A DNA stretch of 39,523 nucleotides, from assembly GCF_000717185.1 (NCBI RefSeq), contig NZ_JNYE01000074.1, positions 1 to 39,523 on the forward strand, read 5' to 3'. Under the pieces are notes generated by a model, which saw only the letters and a program-made list of their open reading frames with translations, was not told the DNA's origin and did not search any database. The translations under genes were made by a program, and so were the position numbers. The first letter of the stretch is position 1. Each line of letters starts with the position of its first letter. The stretch is from Kitasatospora phosalacinea. Lineage in GTDB: Bacteria; Actinomycetota; Actinomycetes; Streptomycetales; Streptomycetaceae. Positions 1 to 6,913 of the stretch are shown here, in pieces.

Positions 1-269
1 CTCCTTCGCCACCCCGCCGTTGCACGACGCAGGCGAGTACCGGTGCCCCCACCGGTCACCCAACGCCAACGCCGCCAACACCCCGCACTCGTCCGGCGCC
101 CGCACCGACAACCGCATCTCCACCCGGTACCCCACCGCAACACAACTCAGCCGCGCCTCCCCACCCCCGCCGACGCCAACCGCTCCGCCAACTCCCACGC
201 CCGCAACCCCAACACCTCCGAATGCCCCTCCCGCACCTCCAACCCCTCCGACACCTCCGGCCCCGTCAC
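1..269 (-). pseudogene. Left copy of repeated uncharacterised gene, frameshifted and cut by the window edge
   Basis: On the minus strand a GTG at 269 opens a frame beginning VTGPEVSEGLEVREGHSE, very like the right-edge gene that starts at 39263. A C run near 163-168 is one base shorter than in the right copy, and this shifts the frame into a stop near residue 41. Beyond the shift, the other frame continues the same protein (motifs VGYRVEMRLSVRAPDECG and GDRWGHRYSP) off the edge. It lies 41 bp downstream of hemC, without the small partner gene that precedes the right copy. A homopolymer sequencing error would look the same. No family was recognised. Confidence 0.6.
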
Positions 270-281
270 GGGCGGTCCGCG
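1..281. repeat. Left copy of window-terminal inverted repeat
   Basis: The first 281 bases are, in reverse complement, nearly the same as 39251-39523. I count a C/T difference at 100, one missing C in the run near 163-168, one substitution near 209 and a 9-bp insertion near 251-259. The copies diverge just upstream of the GTG start of the gene they carry. The homology reaches the very edge, so the true repeat is probably longer. A repeated gene that broke an assembly fits best. A linear-replicon terminal repeat is less likely because the homology starts inside a gene. Confidence 0.9.
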
Positions 282-310
282 TGGTCCGGGTGGAGGGCGT
301 GGCGGGGGGC

Positions 311-1246
311 TCAGTGCGGGATGGCGGCGATGAGTTCGGCGGCGCCGGCGCGCTTGAGGGTGAGGGCGACGGAGGTGCCGAGGTCTTCGGGGGAGAGCGG
401 GCCGGCCCATTCGTGGGCCTTCAGGATGCGCTTGCCGTCGGGGGTGAAGACGTGGCCGCGCAGGGAGAGGGTGCCGTCGGGTTCGGCCTTTGCGTAGCCG
501 GCGATGGGGGAGTTGCAGTGGCCCTGCAGGACGTGGAGGAACATGCGTTCGGCGGCGGCTTCGCGCCAGGTGCCGTGGTGGCCGAGGGCGGAGACGGTGT
601 CGATGGTGCGGGTGTCGTCCTCGCGGCACTGCAGGGCGAGGATCCCGGCGCCGATCGGGGGGCACATCGTCTCGACGGTGAGGATCTCGCTGATCCGGTC
701 GGTGGCGCCGATGCGCTCCAGGCCGGAGACGGCCAGCAGTAGGGCGTCGGCCTCGCCGGCGGCCAGTTTGGCGAGTCGGCTGTTGGCGTTGCCGCGGATC
801 GGGACGGTCTCCAGGTGCGGGTGGGAGACGGCGAGTTGGGCGATCCGGCGGACGGAGGAGGTGCCGATCCGGGCGCCGGGCGGGAGCTGGTCGAGGGTCA
901 GGCCGTCGGGGTGGACCAGGGCGTCGCGGATGTCGTCGCGCCGCAGGTGGGCGGCGAAGGTGGTGCCGGCCGGCAGCGGGCGGTCGGCGGGGACGTCCTT
1001 GAGGCAGTGCACCGCAAGGTCGGCCGCACCGGCGAGCAGGGCCTGGTCGACCTCCTTGGTGAAGGCGCCCTTCCCGCCGAGGGCGGCCAGGTCGCCCGTC
1101 CAGCGGTCGCCGGAGGTGGTGACGGGCACCACCTCCGTCCGGATGCCCGGGTGGAGCGCGGCCAGTTCGGCGCGGACGCGTTCCACCTGGGCGAGCGCCA
1201 TGGGCGAGGAGCGGGAGACGATGCGGACCAACTCGGCTGTGGGCAT
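311..1246 (-). CDS. hemC: Hydroxymethylbilane synthase (porphobilinogen deaminase), stand-alone copy
   Basis: Cytosolic enzyme that condenses four porphobilinogens into hydroxymethylbilane in tetrapyrrole synthesis. The 311-aa product has the family length. Visible active-site residues are R12 and S14 (SRSSPMAL), K83 and D84 (CLKDVP), R133/R134 ([10 protein letters not shown]), R151 and R157 (RGNANSR) and C244 ([12 protein letters not shown]), the dipyrromethane cofactor attachment site. The usual RGNVGTR is RGNANSR here. I chose ATG 1246 because it aligns with the E. coli start; a GTG at 1267 would add seven residues, and neither has a clear Shine-Dalgarno. No hemA, hemB or hemD is adjacent, so this may be a second copy with a special role (inference). 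It lies downstream of the azoreductase gene, separated by a strong hairpin. Confidence 0.88.
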   Translation of the reverse strand: MPTAELVRIVSRSSPMALAQVERVRAELAALHPGIRTEVVPVTTSGDRWTGDLAALGGKGAFTKEVDQALLAGAADLAVHCLKDVPADRPLPAGTTFAAHLRRDDIRDALVHPDGLTLDQLPPGARIGTSSVRRIAQLAVSHPHLETVPIRGNANSRLAKLAAGEADALLLAVSGLERIGATDRISEILTVETMCPPIGAGILALQCREDDTRTIDTVSALGHHGTWREAAAERMFLHVLQGHCNSPIAGYAKAEPDGTLSLRGHVFTPDGKRILKAHEWAGPLSPEDLGTSVALTLKRAGAAELIAAIPH

Positions 1247-1299
1247 GTCGAGATGATAGGCCGTCACGTCCGGGGGCCGGGACGGGCGGGCCCGGGACG

Positions 1300-1342
1300 C
1301 GCGGAGGGCGCCGTCGGCCGGTGGCCGGTGGCGCCCTCCGCG
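1300..1342 (-). terminator. Hairpin terminator after the azoreductase gene
   Basis: A perfect 13-bp stem (CGCGGAGGGCGCC at 1300-1312 with its complement at 1330-1342) encloses a 17-nt loop. It lies 22 bp past the azoreductase stop and before hemC on the same strand. It probably separates the two transcripts. There is no T-run, as is common in actinobacteria. Confidence 0.6.
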
Positions 1343-1363
1343 TGCGTGCCCGGTGCCGGGGCC

Positions 1364-1996
1364 TCAGGAGCGGACGAGGGCCTTGCCGGCGGCGGTCGCG
1401 GCGTCCAGGGCCTGGGTGTGGTACTCGGCGGCGAGGTCGCGCAGGCTCTCCATCGCCGGGTTGACGGCGGCGAGGGTCAGCTCGCGGCGGACGGTGGTGA
1501 GGTCGGCGCCCCAGACGTCGCGCAGGATGCGCTCGACGTACGGGGTGGAGTGGTCCCAGCCCTCGCGGGGGGTGCCGGGGGCGAAGCCGCCGCCGAAGGA
1601 GGTGACCAGGACGACCGGCTTGTCCTTGAGGAGTTCGGCGGTCGGGCCGGCGCTCGCGATGACCAGGTCGACCCAGGTCTTGAAGTGCTGGGAGACGCCC
1701 CAGTTGTAGAGCGGGAGGGCGATGATCGCGGCGTCGGCGGCGCTGAGCTCCGCGGCGAGGGAGGCGCCGAGGGCGGCGGCGTCCCGCTGCTCGGGGGTGC
1801 GCTGGTCCTCGGGGGTGAAGGCGGCCAGGGTGGCGGCGGCCCAGACGTCGCCGGGCAGCGGGTCGGTGCCGAGGTTGCGGCGGGTGACGGTGCCCTCGGG
1901 GTGGGCGGCGGTCCACTCGGCCTCGGCGGCGGTGGCGAGTTCGGCGCTGGTGGAGGTGCCGGGCATGATGCTGGCGTCCAGGCGGAACAGGTTCAT
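1364..1996 (-). CDS. azoR: FMN-dependent NADH-azoreductase (AzoR/AcpD family)
   Basis: A 210-aa flavodoxin-fold oxidoreductase that uses FMN and NAD(P)H to reduce quinones and azo compounds by two electrons. It follows E. coli AzoR along its length: LDASIMPGTSTS at the N-terminal phosphate loop, PLYNWGVSQHFKTWVDLV (AzoR: PMYNFNISTQLKNYFDLV) and the glycine-rich [11 protein letters not shown] loop. ATG 1996 is preceded by GAGGAG with 8-nt spacing, so the longer frame from 2047 is rejected. It is divergent from a TetR gene across an operator-like palindrome that overlaps its promoter, so quinone- or electrophile-responsive derepression is likely (inference). Confidence 0.85.
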   Translation of the reverse strand: MNLFRLDASIMPGTSTSAELATAAEAEWTAAHPEGTVTRRNLGTDPLPGDVWAAATLAAFTPEDQRTPEQRDAAALGASLAAELSAADAAIIALPLYNWGVSQHFKTWVDLVIASAGPTAELLKDKPVVLVTSFGGGFAPGTPREGWDHSTPYVERILRDVWGADLTTVRRELTLAAVNPAMESLRDLAAEYHTQALDAATAAGKALVRS

Positions 1997-2087
1997 GACA
2001 GTGACTCCTCGGTTCGCGTCCCGCCAGGGGCGGGTGCGGGCGGGCACGGTAGGGCGGAGGCGCGGGCCGGGAGGCGCCGCACTCGAC

Positions 2088-2124
2088 GTAAACGGACTTT
2101 ACCCCGTTTCTCTCGCCGGGTAAA
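2088..2124. promoter_or_regulatory. Divergent azoR/tetR promoter with palindromic operator
   Basis: A perfect palindrome GTAAA-CGGAC-TTTAC (2088-2102) is followed by a third half-site, so that TTTACCC (2098-2104) and GGGTAAA (2118-2124) form an inverted repeat with arm centres 20 bp apart. On the minus strand TTTACC, 17 nt and TAAAGT make a good -35/-10 pair for azoR that overlaps both arms. On the plus strand TAAATT at 2121-2126 sits 7 nt before the TetR ATG, which suggests a leaderless transcript. A TetR protein bound here would block both promoters. Confidence 0.6.
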
Positions 2125-2133
2125 TTGGCGCCC

Positions 2134-2781
2134 ATGGACAGCCCCCTGGTCCCCTTCGGCAGCCCCCCCACCGAACGCGCGGACGCCGCCCGCAACCGCG
2201 AGGTCCTGCTCTGCACCGCCCGCGCGATGATCGCCGAACTCGGGGCGGACCACGTGACCATGGACGGGCTCGCCGAACGCGCCGGGCTGGGCAAGGGCAC
2301 CGTGTTCCGCCGCTTCGGCACCCGGGCCGGGATCTTCCGCGCCCTGCTCGACGCCGAGGAGCAGCGCTTCCAGTGCCAGGTGCTCTCCGGCCCGCCCCCG
2401 CTCGGGCCCGGCGGCGACCCGGTCGACCGGCTGATCGCCTACGGCCGCGCCCGCACCCGCTTCCTGCTGGAGCGCCACGACATCGCCCGCGCCGCGTTCG
2501 AGCGCAAGGGCCCCGTCCCGCCCGCGGTCGGCCCGAACTTCTCCCGCCCGCACATCCGGATGCTGCTCGGCCAGGCCGCCCTGGGCCTCCCCGACCCGGA
2601 CACCCTCTCGCTGCAGCTCGCCAGCGCCCTGGAGGGCCCCGCGCTGCTCTTCCTGGTCGCCGACCAGCCGCCCGGGGGCCAGCCCCCCGGGGGCCAGCCC
2701 GCCGGGTGCGGCGAGAACGACCTGGGCACCCTGCTCGCGGACGGCTGGCAGACCCTGGTCGAACGGATCGCCCGCCGCTGA
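2134..2781 (+). CDS. TetR family transcriptional regulator
   Basis: A 215-aa DNA-binding repressor, probably of itself and the divergent azoreductase. The N-terminal helix-turn-helix is clear: ADHVTMDGLAERAGLGKGTVF followed by RRFGTRAGIFRALL, the typical TetR pattern. The C-terminal ligand domain has an odd proline/glycine stretch (QPPGGQPPGGQPAG, near residue 185) encoded by a short direct DNA repeat. ATG 2134 is preferred to an in-frame TTG at 2125. The gene converges on a GNAT gene across a shared terminator. The ligand cannot be read from the sequence; a quinone or xenobiotic is the best guess from its neighbour. Confidence 0.85.
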   Translation: MDSPLVPFGSPPTERADAARNREVLLCTARAMIAELGADHVTMDGLAERAGLGKGTVFRRFGTRAGIFRALLDAEEQRFQCQVLSGPPPLGPGGDPVDRLIAYGRARTRFLLERHDIARAAFERKGPVPPAVGPNFSRPHIRMLLGQAALGLPDPDTLSLQLASALEGPALLFLVADQPPGGQPPGGQPAGCGENDLGTLLADGWQTLVERIARR

Positions 2782-2837
2782 GCGGCCCGGGGGCGAGGGG
2801 CCGAGGAGACAAGGGGCCGAGGGGCCGAAGGGGAACG

Positions 2838-2873
2838 CGCGGAGGGGACGGCCGGTCGGCCGTCCCCTCCGCG
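2838..2873. terminator. Bidirectional terminator between tetR and GNAT
   Basis: A perfect 16-bp GC-rich stem (2838-2853 pairing with 2858-2873) with a 4-nt loop GGTC lies between convergent genes, 18 bp before the GNAT stop. It could terminate both strands. Confidence 0.75.
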
Positions 2874-2890
2874 GTGCGCGCGGACGGTCG

Positions 2891-3484
2891 TCAGCCGCGG
2901 GTCAGCCAGATCATCTTGCGGCCGGTCTCGGCGGGGGCGGTCGGGGCCTCCTCGTCGATCCGGTCCAGGACGTAGCCGAGCTTGCGGGGGACGGCGGCGC
3001 TGGCGGCGTTCGACTCGTCGCAGTGGATCTCGGCGCGGGCGATCCCGGGCAGGGCCAGGGCCGCGCCGGTCAGGGCGCGGGCGGCGGCGGTGGCCAGGCC
3101 GCGGCCGGTGTGCTCGTGGTGCACCCAGTAGCCGATCTCCAGCGCGCCCGGGCCGATCCGGCTGTGCAGGCCGAAGGCGCCGATGACCGCGGCCGGGTCC
3201 GCGTCCAGGCCCAGCAGGTACAGGAAGTCGGTGCCCTGCTCCCAGGCCTGCTCGCCGCTCGCCGAGATCTGCTCGCTCTCCGCGAGCGTCGGCACGTGCT
3301 GCGCCCAGGGCATCCACGGACGCAGGTGGGCGAGGTTGGCGATCACCGCGGCGTTCAGCCCGGCCGCGTCCGCCGGTCGGCGGCGGCGCAGGTGGGTGCC
3401 GTCGCCGAGCGGCAGCAACTCGGGCGGGCGGCCCGCGGTGATCGGTCGCACAGTGTCGTCAGGTGCGTCGGTGGAGTGACTCAT
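2891..3484 (-). CDS. GNAT family N-acetyltransferase (RimJ/RimL-like)
   Basis: A 197-aa acyl-CoA-dependent N-acyltransferase. The core reads THLRRRRPADAAGLNAAV, then LHSRIGPGALEIGYWV, the acetyl-CoA loop HHEHTGRGLATAAARA and CDESNAASAAVPRKLGY, the order seen in RimJ/RimL-type enzymes acting on protein N-termini or small amines. The substrate is unknown. ATG 3484 is used; an ATG at 3502 would add six residues, and neither has a good ribosome-binding site. It is convergent with TetR and lies 104 bp downstream of the deiodinase-like gene on the same strand. Confidence 0.8.
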   Translation of the reverse strand: MSHSTDAPDDTVRPITAGRPPELLPLGDGTHLRRRRPADAAGLNAAVIANLAHLRPWMPWAQHVPTLAESEQISASGEQAWEQGTDFLYLLGLDADPAAVIGAFGLHSRIGPGALEIGYWVHHEHTGRGLATAAARALTGAALALPGIARAEIHCDESNAASAAVPRKLGYVLDRIDEEAPTAPAETGRKMIWLTRG

Positions 3485-3588
3485 GGACGGAGTATGCGCC
3501 ATGCACGACCGCCCCGACCAGCGGATATCCGTTCCGCCACCCTTGCGCACCGCCCCGGCCGCGGGTCGCGGCCGCCCGCCGCCGCGGG

Positions 3589-4299
3589 TCACAGCCGCAC
3601 CAGCACCTCGTCCAGCGGCTTGCGGACCAGGTCCGGCACCCGGGCGTCCTCGGCGGGGTAGCCGACCGGGATGACGTACGCGGCGCGCTCCTCCGGCGGG
3701 CGGTCGCAGACCTCGTTCAGGAAGCGCATCGGGCTGGGCGTGTGGGTCAGCGTGGCCAGGCCCGCCTGGTGCAGGGCGGACAGCAGGAAGCCGACCGCGA
3801 TGCCGACCGACTCCTTGGTGTAGTACGGGCGCGGCGAGTGCGGGCCCTTGTGCACCTCGAACACCACGATCACCGCGGGCGCGTCCTCCAGGAACGGCTT
3901 GTGCCAGTCGGTGCCGATCGGCGCCAGCGCCGCCAGCCACTCCTCGGACGCCCGGTGCTGGTAGAACTCGCGCTCCTCCGCCTCCGCGGCCTCCCGCAGC
4001 CGCCGCTTGCGCTCCGGGTCGGTGACCACCACGAACCGCCACGGCTGCACGTGCGCGCCGCTCGGCGCGGTCGCCGCCGTCCGCACCGCCCACTCCAGCA
4101 CCCCCTCGGGCAGCGGTCGGGTCGAGTAGTCGCGCACGGTGCGGCGCTGGTCCATCACGCGGTAGAAGCCCCGGCAGCGGTCGGCCGCCTCGTGGGCGGG
4201 CACGCTCATCGGGTGCAGCGGCGTCGTCGGGTGGGACGGCGTCATCGGGTGCGGCGGCGTCGGGTCGGACGGCGCGCGGGAGGGGTCACGGTCAGCCAT
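3589..4299 (-). CDS. Iodotyrosine deiodinase-like nitroreductase-fold flavoprotein
   Basis: A 236-aa FMN enzyme of the nitroreductase superfamily. It resembles animal iodotyrosine deiodinase more than generic nitroreductases: [42 protein letters not shown] and the C-terminal [20 protein letters not shown] all have close counterparts there. The residues that hold the halotyrosine amino-acid group (human E157, Y161, K182) match E109, Y113 and K134 with the same spacings of 4 and 21. The family reductively dehalogenates iodo-, bromo- or chlorotyrosine with an NAD(P)H-reduced flavin. The first 30 residues are a Pro/His/Thr-rich repeat absent from the family; ATG 4209 is an alternative start. A general nitroreductase role remains possible. 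Confidence 0.8.
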   Translation of the reverse strand: MADRDPSRAPSDPTPPHPMTPSHPTTPLHPMSVPAHEAADRCRGFYRVMDQRRTVRDYSTRPLPEGVLEWAVRTAATAPSGAHVQPWRFVVVTDPERKRRLREAAEAEEREFYQHRASEEWLAALAPIGTDWHKPFLEDAPAVIVVFEVHKGPHSPRPYYTKESVGIAVGFLLSALHQAGLATLTHTPSPMRFLNEVCDRPPEERAAYVIPVGYPAEDARVPDLVRKPLDEVLVRL

Positions 4300-4392
4300 G
4301 CGCGTTACCCCAGCACGCCGCGCGCCCCGGCGGAAGGGGCCGGGGCGCGGTCGGCGACTACTGGCAAGTCGCGCGGGAGGAGGGGGCGGGCC

Positions 4393-6039
4393 TCAGGACT
4401 CGGTGACCTTCCCGTCCGCGACCACCAGGCGCCGGTTCACCTGCACGGCCTCCAGCATCCGCCGGTCGTGGGTGACCAGCAGCAGGGTGCCGGTGTACGA
4501 GGCCAGCGCCGACTCCAACTGCTCGATCGCGGGCAGGTCCAGGTGGTTGGTCGGCTCGTCCAGCACCAGCAGGTTCACCCCGCGCCCCTGGAGCAGCGCC
4601 AGCGCCGCCCTGGTCCGCTCGCCCGGGGAGAGCGTCCCGGCCGGGCGCATCACGTGCACCGCCTTCAGGCCGAACTTGGCCAGCAGCGTCCGCACGTCCT
4701 CCGGGTTCAGCTCCGGCACGGCCGCGGCGAACGCCTCCAGCAGCGGACGCCCGGCGTCGCCGCCGAACAGGTGCCCGCGGGCCTGCTCCACCTCGCCGAC
4801 CAGCACGCCCGAACCCAGCGCGGCGGAGCCCGAGTCCAGCTCCAGGCGGCCCAGCAGCGCCGCCAGCAGCGTCGACTTGCCCGCGCCGTTCGCGCCGGTG
4901 ATCGCCACCCGGTCCGCCCAGTCGACCTGCAGGTCCACCGGGCCGAACGCGAACTCCCCGCGCCGGACGGCGGCCTGGCGGAGCGTCGCCACCACCGAGC
5001 CGGAGCGCGGCGCGGCGGCGATCTCCATCCGCAGCTCCCACTCCTTGCGGGGCTCCTCCACCACGTCCAGGCGCTCGATCATCCGCTGGGTCTGCCGGGC
5101 CTTCGCGGCCTGCTTCTCGGTCGACTCGGCGCGCTGCGCCCGGGCCTTCTTGTCGTTGTCGCCGCCCTTGCGCCGGGCGTTGCGGACGCCGTGCTCCATC
5201 CAGTTGCGCTGCATCTGGGCGCGCGCCTCCAGGCCGGACTTGGTGTCCGCGAACTCCTCGTACTGCTCGCGGGCGTGCCGCCGGGAGATCGCCCGCTCCT
5301 CCAGGTACGCCTCGTAGCCGCCGCCGTACAGGTTCACCTGGCCCTGGTGCAGGTCCAGCTCCAGGACGCGGGTGACGGTGCGGGCCAGGAACTCGCGGTC
5401 GTGGCTGATCAGCACGGTGCCCGCGCGCAGGCCCTTCACGAACGCCTCCAGGCGCTCCAGGCCGTCCAGGTCCAGGTCGTTGGTGGGCTCGTCCAGCAGG
5501 AACACGTCGTAGCGCGACAGCAGCAGCGAGGCCAGGCCCGCGCGGGCCGCCTGGCCGCCGGACAGCGCCGTCATCGGCACGTCCAGCGACACCTTCAGGC
5601 CCAGCGAGTCCGCGACCTCCTCGGCCCGCTCCTCCAAGTCCGCGCCGCCCAGCTCCAGCCAGCGGTCCAGGCTCTCCGCGTACGCGTCGTCCGCGCCCGG
5701 ACGGCCCTCCACCAGGCCCTCGGTGGCCTCGTCCAGCGCGGCCTGCGCCGCCGCGACACCCGTGCGGCGGGCCAGGAAGTCGCGCACCGACTCGCCCTCG
5801 CGGCGCTCCGGCTCCTGCGGCAGGTGGCCGACGTTCGCGGTCGGCGGGCTCAGCCTGAGGCTGCCGCCCTCCGGGGCGTCCAGCCCGGCCAGCAGGCGCA
5901 GCAGCGTCGACTTCCCGGCGCCGTTCACCCCGACCAGGCCGATCACGTCCCCGGGGGCGACGACCAGGTCCAGCCCGGAGAACAGCGTGCGCTCGCCGTG
6001 GCCGGCGGCGAGGTCCTTGACGACGAGAGTGGCAGTCAT
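4393..6039 (-). CDS. ABC-F family ATPase (duplicated ATP-binding cassette protein)
   Basis: A 548-aa cytosolic protein with two ABC cassettes and no membrane segments. Cassette 1 has Walker A GVNGAGKST, signature LSGGQ and Walker B FLLDEPTNDLD. A basic linker rich in Lys, Arg and Gln follows (the P-site tRNA interaction motif region). Cassette 2 has GANGAGKST, LSPGE and LVLDEPTNHLDL. ABC-F proteins bind the ribosomal E site and act in translation or ribosome protection. ATG 6039 opens at MTATLVVKDL, a typical N-terminus; a much longer upstream open frame is an overlap artefact of high GC. It follows the DUF4240 gene by 59 bp and is probably co-transcribed. Whether it is housekeeping or resistance cannot be told. 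Confidence 0.88.
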   Translation of the reverse strand: MTATLVVKDLAAGHGERTLFSGLDLVVAPGDVIGLVGVNGAGKSTLLRLLAGLDAPEGGSLRLSPPTANVGHLPQEPERREGESVRDFLARRTGVAAAQAALDEATEGLVEGRPGADDAYAESLDRWLELGGADLEERAEEVADSLGLKVSLDVPMTALSGGQAARAGLASLLLSRYDVFLLDEPTNDLDLDGLERLEAFVKGLRAGTVLISHDREFLARTVTRVLELDLHQGQVNLYGGGYEAYLEERAISRRHAREQYEEFADTKSGLEARAQMQRNWMEHGVRNARRKGGDNDKKARAQRAESTEKQAAKARQTQRMIERLDVVEEPRKEWELRMEIAAAPRSGSVVATLRQAAVRRGEFAFGPVDLQVDWADRVAITGANGAGKSTLLAALLGRLELDSGSAALGSGVLVGEVEQARGHLFGGDAGRPLLEAFAAAVPELNPEDVRTLLAKFGLKAVHVMRPAGTLSPGERTRAALALLQGRGVNLLVLDEPTNHLDLPAIEQLESALASYTGTLLLVTHDRRMLEAVQVNRRLVVADGKVTES

Positions 6040-6098
6040 GATGGGGTCGATTCTAGGCCGCGGCCCGGGCCGCCCCGGCCCGCCCCGGACGGGCGGCG

Positions 6099-6527
6099 CT
6101 ACCGGGCCCAGCCCTCGGCGTTGGAGTACGACTCGTAGCTGTGCGCCGTGGCGCGCCCCCACTCCCCGCCGGTCAGCCGCCGGTACGCCCGGTCCGGGAC
6201 GTACAGCAGCGGCTCGGCCCAGAGGAACTCCCCGGCGTACGGCGCGAAGCGGCGCGGGTCGGCCAGCACCGCCTGGTACGCGGCGCGGCCGTCGGCGACC
6301 ACCGCGGCCCGGGTGTACAGGAAGGCGTCGCCGCCCAGCCCTTCGCCCAGCTCGCGGCGGTCCAGCCGGTGCAGCGCCGTCGACAGCCGCTCGGCGAAGC
6401 CGGCCACCGCCGCGACCGGGCCCGCCGACAGGTGCTCCTCCAGCGCGGCGGCCAGGCCCTCCGCGTCCGGGTCCGCCCCGGGCGGGCGGTGCTCCTCCAG
6501 CAGCTGCCAGAACTCGTCCTCGTCCAT
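6099..6527 (-). CDS. DUF4240 domain protein
   Basis: A 142-aa soluble protein starting MDEDEFWQLLEEHR, the hallmark N-terminus of DUF4240. Later features also fit: RLSTALHRLDRRELGE, the AYQAVLADPRRFAPY segment and a SYESYSNAEGW end. The function of the family is unknown. ATG 6527 is chosen because it gives the family start; the frame upstream of it is proline-rich non-coding sequence. It is the first gene of a likely two-gene unit with the ABC-F gene. Confidence 0.8.
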   Translation of the reverse strand: MDEDEFWQLLEEHRPPGADPDAEGLAAALEEHLSAGPVAAVAGFAERLSTALHRLDRRELGEGLGGDAFLYTRAAVVADGRAAYQAVLADPRRFAPYAGEFLWAEPLLYVPDRAYRRLTGGEWGRATAHSYESYSNAEGWAR

Positions 6528-6619
6528 GGCCGTCCAGCGTGCCGGGGGCCACTGACAGGCGGGCCGGGGGCCGGGGGACGGGGGACGGGGGACGGGGACG
6601 GGGTCGGGACTTAATTCCG

Positions 6620-6649
6620 TTGCGGGGGCTCCGGCGGGTTCCGTACCCT
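6620..6649 (+). promoter_or_regulatory. Candidate promoter for the leader-ABC-F transcript
   Basis: TTGCGG at 6620-6625, an 18-nt spacer and TACCCT at 6644-6649 fit a vegetative-type promoter. Transcription from here would give a leader of about 260 nt ahead of the ABC-F start at 6914, including the short ORF at 6703-6750. This is a by-eye call. Confidence 0.4.
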
Positions 6650-6702
6650 CGAAGACGTTGCATCCCCGCACGTCTGGAGAAGGCCGTTGCTCGTCTGAGG
6701 TC

Positions 6703-6750
6703 ATGAGACACCGCGCCACGCCACACCCGTGTCCTTTCCGGGTCCGTTGA
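6703..6750 (+). CDS. 15-aa leader peptide upstream of ABC-F
   Basis: An ATG preceded by a close GAGG opens a 15-codon frame, MRHRATPHPCPFRVR, ending in TGA at 6748-6750. It is rich in Arg, Pro and His codons. It ends 163 nt before the ABC-F ATG. Inducible resistance-type ABC-F genes are often controlled by ribosome stalling on such a leader. Downstream, CCGTGCGGG (from about 6798) can pair with CCCCGCGACGG (to about 6840) with a bulge, a possible attenuator stem. Translation is inferred, not shown. Confidence 0.4.
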   Translation: MRHRATPHPCPFRVR

Positions 6751-6913
6751 GCGTGCGGGCGCGAGTGCGACCTCGGCAGGGCAGCGTTCCACGGCTCCCG
6801 TGCGGGTTCCCCGTTTCCAGCGGTGCTCCCCGCGACGGCCCTCCGCGTTCCCGCGTCCCCGGTGTCTCCCGTGTTGCTCCCCTTCCCTTCGCGGCAACCT
6901 CCAGGAGGCCCTC

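Noticed and set aside
3463..6138. An 891-codon plus-strand frame
   Set aside because: Low-complexity Arg/Gln/Val sequence antisense to the deiodinase-like and ABC-F genes, as expected at very high GC.
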